From a virus: a stretch of DNA of 22,025 nucleotides. A program made the translations under genes and the position numbers. The stretch covers positions 1 to 22,025 of IMG/VR virus record IMGVR_UViG_3300030098_004926. One strand, given 5' to 3'. Position 1 is the first letter of the stretch. Every line of letters starts with the position of its first letter. Under the pieces are notes generated by a model, which did not search any database, was not told where the DNA came from, and was given only the letters and a program-made list of their open reading frames with translations. This document shows positions 21,261 through 22,025 of the stretch, piece after piece.

Positions 21261-21605
21261 ATGAAGAAAACAATAATAGTTAACAGAGACCATATGATAG
21301 ATGGATGTCCTGAAGATAGTACATTCTGTGCAATAGCATTGGCTGTGGAAGATTCAGGATTAGTGAGAGAAAATGAGTCTATAGATGTAGATGGTGCAGG
21401 GAATATATCTGTGGAACGTATCGCAGATGCTTCAGACCAATGTTGTGCCAGTTACGAAACTATTCAGTTTAGATATATAACTGATGAAATGCACGATGAT
21501 GCACAGGCTTTTATTGCTTGGTATGATAGAGCTACTGATGCAGAGATAATGTCAGATGGTAATAAAATGCAATTTTCATTTGAACTTGAAAGAGAGGATA
21601 TGTAA
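21261..21605 (+). CDS. Early protein, phage family of unknown function (114 aa)
   Basis: Starts MKKTIIVNRDHMIDG, then CPEDSTFCAIALAVEDSG (about 16-33), and later AQAFIAWYDRATDAE and a closing MQFSFELEREDM. The order 'I.V...H...G...(x)C.IALA...(long)...A..FI..yD......F.F.L' is, from memory, shared by a common uncharacterised family in phages and bacteria. No catalytic residues are known. It ends TAATG with the next gene. Confidence 0.7.
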   Translation: MKKTIIVNRDHMIDGCPEDSTFCAIALAVEDSGLVRENESIDVDGAGNISVERIADASDQCCASYETIQFRYITDEMHDDAQAFIAWYDRATDAEIMSDGNKMQFSFELEREDM

Positions 21606-21745
21606 TGGAGCTGAGAGAATTTAGTTATTACTGTATAGATAGAGCTATACATCCAGACATAGCTCTTGAAAATAAGAATATAATTGAGGCACTTAAAAGC
21701 AGAGATGATAAAGAAGTGATTCGATTACTTGATACTGAATTTTAA
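21605..21745 (+). CDS. Early microprotein (46 aa)
   Basis: ATG overlaps the TAA of the upstream gene (TAATG). The chain MELREFSYYCIDRAIHPDIA continues LENKNIIEALKSRDDKEVIR and ends LLDTEF. Charged, helical, one Cys. There is no separate strong Shine-Dalgarno (GAGAGGA lies about 6 bases upstream within the previous gene). Coupled start and tight spacing support it. Unknown function. Confidence 0.65.
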   Translation: MELREFSYYCIDRAIHPDIALENKNIIEALKSRDDKEVIRLLDTEF

Positions 21746-21765
21746 ATAATAAAGGGGAATAACAG

Positions 21766-21921
21766 ATGAAAATAAGAATAACTAAAAAACAAGCTGATTA
21801 TTTATTGATGGCTATTGAAGTCTGTTCAAATGAAATACATCCACCAGACAAAGAAGAAGCTGAAATAATTTCATCATTAATAAATATCAATAATGACCAC
21901 TATCACTTAGAAGGAGAATAA
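21766..21921 (+). CDS. Early microprotein (51 aa)
   Basis: ATG follows a strong AAAGGGG site (GGGGAATAACAGATG). The chain MKIRITKKQADYLLMAIEVC continues with an acidic DKEEAEIISSLIN helix and ends HYHLEGE, where LEGE overlaps the next gene's cassette. A basic N-terminus then helix; no motif recognised. Confidence 0.7.
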   Translation: MKIRITKKQADYLLMAIEVCSNEIHPPDKEEAEIISSLININNDHYHLEGE

Positions 21922-21923
21922 TA

Positions 21924-22025
21924 ATGAAAGAAACAGTAACAGTATATCGCTTTAGAGATGCATTTAGACAGAGCGATACATATAAAAATAACTTCAGCTA
22001 TGAAGGACTTCATGCTCTGTTTGAA
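21924..22025 (+). CDS. Early protein, N-terminal part (runs off the right edge)
   Basis: GGAGAATAATAATG precedes a frame of 34 codons to the window end: MKETVTVYRFRDAFRQSDTY then KNNFSYEGLHALFE. The pattern 'FRDAF......NFSYEGLxALFxY' is, from memory, a widespread uncharacterised family in phages and their hosts. The rest lies outside the window. Confidence 0.7.
   Translation, partial: MKETVTVYRFRDAFRQSDTYKNNFSYEGLHALFE

Overview
The window looks like the middle of an AT-rich tailed-phage genome (Caudoviricetes), lytic as far as can be seen. Most genes have GGAG-type ribosome-binding sites, so a bacterial host is likely. There is no integrase, repressor, tRNA, CRISPR array or insertion sequence. 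The gene set resembles uncultured aquatic podovirus-like phages; that placement is from memory of gene families and is an inference. Both ends cut through genes: a tail-fibre-like gene on the left and an early gene on the right.

Late block (1-17690, all minus strand, read right to left): small terminase, zinc-ribbon protein, lysozyme-like protein, a 45-aa membrane protein, a small unknown, large terminase, portal, scaffold, major capsid protein, a decoration-like protein, small unknowns, three neck/adaptor-like proteins, a 51-aa membrane protein, a beta-rich protein, a 307-aa coiled-coil protein, two more beta-rich proteins, a metallophosphoesterase, a holin-like protein, two small helical proteins, a large nozzle-like tail protein and a tail-fibre-like gene. 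No tape-measure or tail-tube gene is visible, which fits a short-tailed virion. Genes are tightly packed, with many TAATG, ATGA and abutting junctions.

Switch region (17691-18637): an AT-rich control region. It holds a promoter-like element just before the small terminase, a small GC-rich island, a bidirectional terminator, a previously unlisted two-gene micro-operon on the minus strand (40 and 55 aa), and a divergent promoter region with two imperfect dyads.

Early block (18638-22025, plus strand): one 149-aa gene with its own strong terminator, then a new promoter and a run of about twelve very small genes joined by near-identical ribosome-binding-site/start cassettes. Almost none has a known function. 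They are placed where takeover or anti-defence proteins often lie, but nothing in the sequence proves that.

The most interesting signal is a repeated promoter/start layout. A TTGCAW box, 17-18 bases, then a TATATT or GATAAT box ending 5-7 bases before an ATG occurs before the small terminase, before the portal, and before a 10-codon leader ORF at 19182. The two late copies share TATATTTACC exactly and have no Shine-Dalgarno, which suggests leaderless mRNAs.
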